Shown: piece by piece, positions 14,564 to 15,447 of the stretch
How the letters are laid out: every line of letters starts with the position of its first letter
How positions within the stretch are numbered: the first letter of the stretch is position 1
Source: CAYOOT01 sp964405665
GTDB lineage: Bacteria; Bdellovibrionota_C; UBA2361; SZUA-149; CAZDWZ01
Direction of reading: 5' to 3'
Assembly (NCBI GenBank): GCA_964405665.1
Contig: CAYOOT010000066.1
Span: 1 to 15,447 of the forward strand
Length of the DNA: 15,447 bases
Notes under the pieces: model-generated
Told to the model about the DNA's origin: nothing
Databases searched by the model: none
What the model saw: only the letters and a program-made list of their open reading frames with translations
Position numbers and translations under genes: made by a program

Positions 14564-14639
14564 TGTAGGGGCGGGTCTTGTGCCCGCCCGTTTGACCAGA
14601 TATCGGGTATTACGGGCGGGCACAAGACCCGCCCCTACA
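14564..14639. repeat. GC-rich inverted repeat pair (REP-like element)
   Basis: Two 27-base arms (14564-14590 and 14613-14639) are perfect inverted copies around a 22-base loop. Each arm also folds on itself through GGGCGGG and CCCGCCC with a seven-base loop. The element is very GC-rich in AT-rich surroundings and fills most of the gap between the sulfurtransferase stop and sufE. This matches the organisation of REP/BIME elements, small palindromes spread by RAYT-type transposases. From memory, TAGGGGCGGG-type palindromes are widespread in intergenic DNA of environmental bacteria. There is no T tract, so it is not a typical terminator, although it could stabilise or attenuate the transcript. 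Confidence 0.92.
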
Positions 14640-14657
14640 AAATCCTGCAAAAATTCA

Positions 14658-15083
14658 ATGATAAAAATAAATCAAATCATCCAAGAAATTAAAGAAATAG
14701 AAGATCGCGAAACCAAAATGGACTATTTGATTGAATGCGCCCAAAGATTCAAAGAAGTACCGGAAAGAATCGCCAAAAGACCTTTTAACCAGGAACATCT
14801 GGTACCCGGATGTGAATCAGAAGCTTATTGTTGGTGCGAAAAAACTGGAACAGATTCTTTTAAATTCTATTTTGCCGTAGAAAATCCTCAAGGAATTTCT
14901 GCCAAAGCTTTTGCTGTGATTTTAGATGAAGGGCTTTCTGGCTGTGGACTTGATGAAATAAAAAGTGTTTCTGCTGAAATAGTTTATGATATTTTCGGGC
15001 AAAACATTACTATGGGTCGAGGACAAGGATTAATCAATATGCTTTTGATGTCTCAAGGGTTGGCTAAAAGTTTACCTATATAA
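14658..15083 (+). CDS. sufE: SufE-like sulfur acceptor protein
   Basis: The 141-residue product is full length for SufE, which accepts sulfur from the cysteine desulfurase SufS as a persulfide and passes it to Fe-S cluster assembly. The acceptor cysteine is C52 in LVPGCESEAY, the position of the QGCQS motif of SufE. The rest matches the family (ILDEGLSGCGLDEI and the C-terminal RGQGLINMLLMSQGL). I chose ATG 14658 because upstream in-frame codons run into the inverted repeat and encode nothing family-like. There is no clear ribosome binding site. No SufS or SufBCD is visible; the adjacent sulfurtransferase may be a partner. Confidence 0.93.
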   Translation: MIKINQIIQEIKEIEDRETKMDYLIECAQRFKEVPERIAKRPFNQEHLVPGCESEAYCWCEKTGTDSFKFYFAVENPQGISAKAFAVILDEGLSGCGLDEIKSVSAEIVYDIFGQNITMGRGQGLINMLLMSQGLAKSLPI

Positions 15084-15107
15084 TTTAAATTTAAATAAGC
15101 AACGTAC

Positions 15108-15196
15108 GGAGCGCGGACTTTAGTCCGCTTTTTACCGAACTTTTACTCTTGTCATACTAAAATATTTGGAAGTAAGCGGACTAAAGTCAGCACTCC
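15108..15196. repeat. Second intergenic inverted repeat
   Basis: A 23-base arm (15108-15130) and its inverted copy (15174-15196) differ at two positions and flank a 43-base centre. The left arm contains a perfect hairpin (GCGGACT, TT, AGTCCGC); in the right arm that hairpin carries one mismatch. It resembles the 14564-14639 element in structure (a pair of small palindromes in opposite orientation) but not in sequence. It fills the gap between sufE and the converging dehydrogenase gene. Confidence 0.8.
15113..15133 (+). terminator. Rho-independent terminator after sufE
   Basis: GCGGACT (15113-15119), a two-base loop and AGTCCGC (15122-15128) form a perfect stem followed directly by five T residues (15129-15133), 30 bases after the sufE stop. 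It is part of the left arm of the surrounding inverted repeat, which may have been recruited as a terminator. Confidence 0.65.
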
Positions 15197-15208
15197 AATA
15201 GTTTCTAC

Positions 15209-15447
15209 TTAATTGCAGCGTCTATGTACTAAACTACTACTTCCTTGATCTGTAGGCAGCAGCAACATTTCCGAAATATTTAAATGCTTTGGTCTGTTCG
15301 CAGCAAATAAAATACATTCAGCTACATCTTCTGCTGTTAGTGGTGTCATTCCTTGATAAACTTCATTCGCTTTTTTTGCATCCCCTTTAAACCTGACCAT
15401 ACTAAAATCAGTCTCTACTAAACCTGGATCAATGGAAGTTACTCTTA
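15209..15447 (-). CDS. Short-chain dehydrogenase of the YdfG type, C-terminal part (start outside the window)
   Basis: The visible 78 residues are the C-terminus of an SDR-fold oxidoreductase; the frame runs open to the window edge. VTSIDPGLVETDFS holds the PG motif that follows the catalytic helix. MVRFKGDAKKANEVYQG and PLTAEDVAECILFAANRPKHLNISEMLLLPTDQ closely match YdfG-like NADP-dependent 3-hydroxy acid (serine/allo-threonine) dehydrogenases, about 250 residues long. The cofactor site and the catalytic YxxxK are outside the window, so substrate and activity cannot be judged. The gene converges with sufE. Confidence 0.88.
   Translation of the reverse strand, partial: RVTSIDPGLVETDFSMVRFKGDAKKANEVYQGMTPLTAEDVAECILFAANRPKHLNISEMLLLPTDQGSSSLVHRRCN

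Noticed and set aside
14580..14657. TTG start giving SufE a 26-residue extension
   Set aside because: The extension is translated inverted-repeat DNA and does not resemble SufE.
14564..15196. CRISPR array
   Set aside because: The repeats are inverted pairs of two different families, not direct repeats with regular spacers, and no cas genes are present.

Overview
The window comes from an AT-rich bacterium that uses the standard genetic code: TGA and TAA both end intact reading frames. It opens with the 5' third of a 16S rRNA gene on the minus strand. That sequence is clearly bacterial, but I cannot place it in a phylum by eye. Short intergenic gaps, a Phd/VapC toxin-antitoxin pair, GC-rich palindromic intergenic repeats and a TrmB-type regulator would suit an environmental or candidate-phylum genome, but this is only an impression.

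Layout. 1-800: start of a leftward rRNA operon with a recognisable leader (boxA-like element, candidate promoter with a GC-rich discriminator). 801-3853: a degenerate UvrA-like ATPase gene, a toxin-antitoxin pair with a perfect operator palindrome, and a truncated second copy of the start of the UvrA-like gene. 3967-7998: a tightly packed rightward operon encoding a PqqD-like protein with an unusual C-terminal tail, an HprK-like kinase, two family 2 glycosyltransferases and an NTP_transf_5 nucleotidyltransferase. 8001-9788: three leftward genes (small exported protein, class I methyltransferase, CsaA). 9934-13564: three rightward genes (TrmB-type regulator, aldehyde dehydrogenase resembling alpha-ketoglutaric semialdehyde dehydrogenase, DUF58 membrane protein). 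13575-15083: thiosulfate sulfurtransferase and SufE, separated by a perfect 27-bp inverted repeat. 15108-15447: a second inverted repeat with a terminator-like hairpin, then the 3' end of a YdfG-type short-chain dehydrogenase.

The most interesting part is the 3967-7998 operon. PqqD-like domains recognise peptides, HprK-like kinases phosphorylate peptides in some lasso-peptide clusters, and a nucleotidyltransferase of this general type modifies the phosphorylated lasso peptide pseudomycoidin. No lasso cyclase, leader protease or separate precursor gene is visible here. Instead the PqqD-like protein carries a tail ending in DPIHDVSEKGWP that looks like a substrate segment. I propose a recognition-domain/substrate fusion that is phosphorylated and then sugar-decorated. 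This is inference. The start of the degenerate UvrA paralogue survives head-to-head with this operon, and palindromes in the intact copy suggest an unusual history.

The sulfurtransferase and SufE are adjacent and plausibly cooperate in sulfur transfer; no SufS is visible. CsaA and the methyltransferase form a short operon. The TrmB-type regulator probably controls itself and the downstream dehydrogenase through a palindrome on its -10 element.
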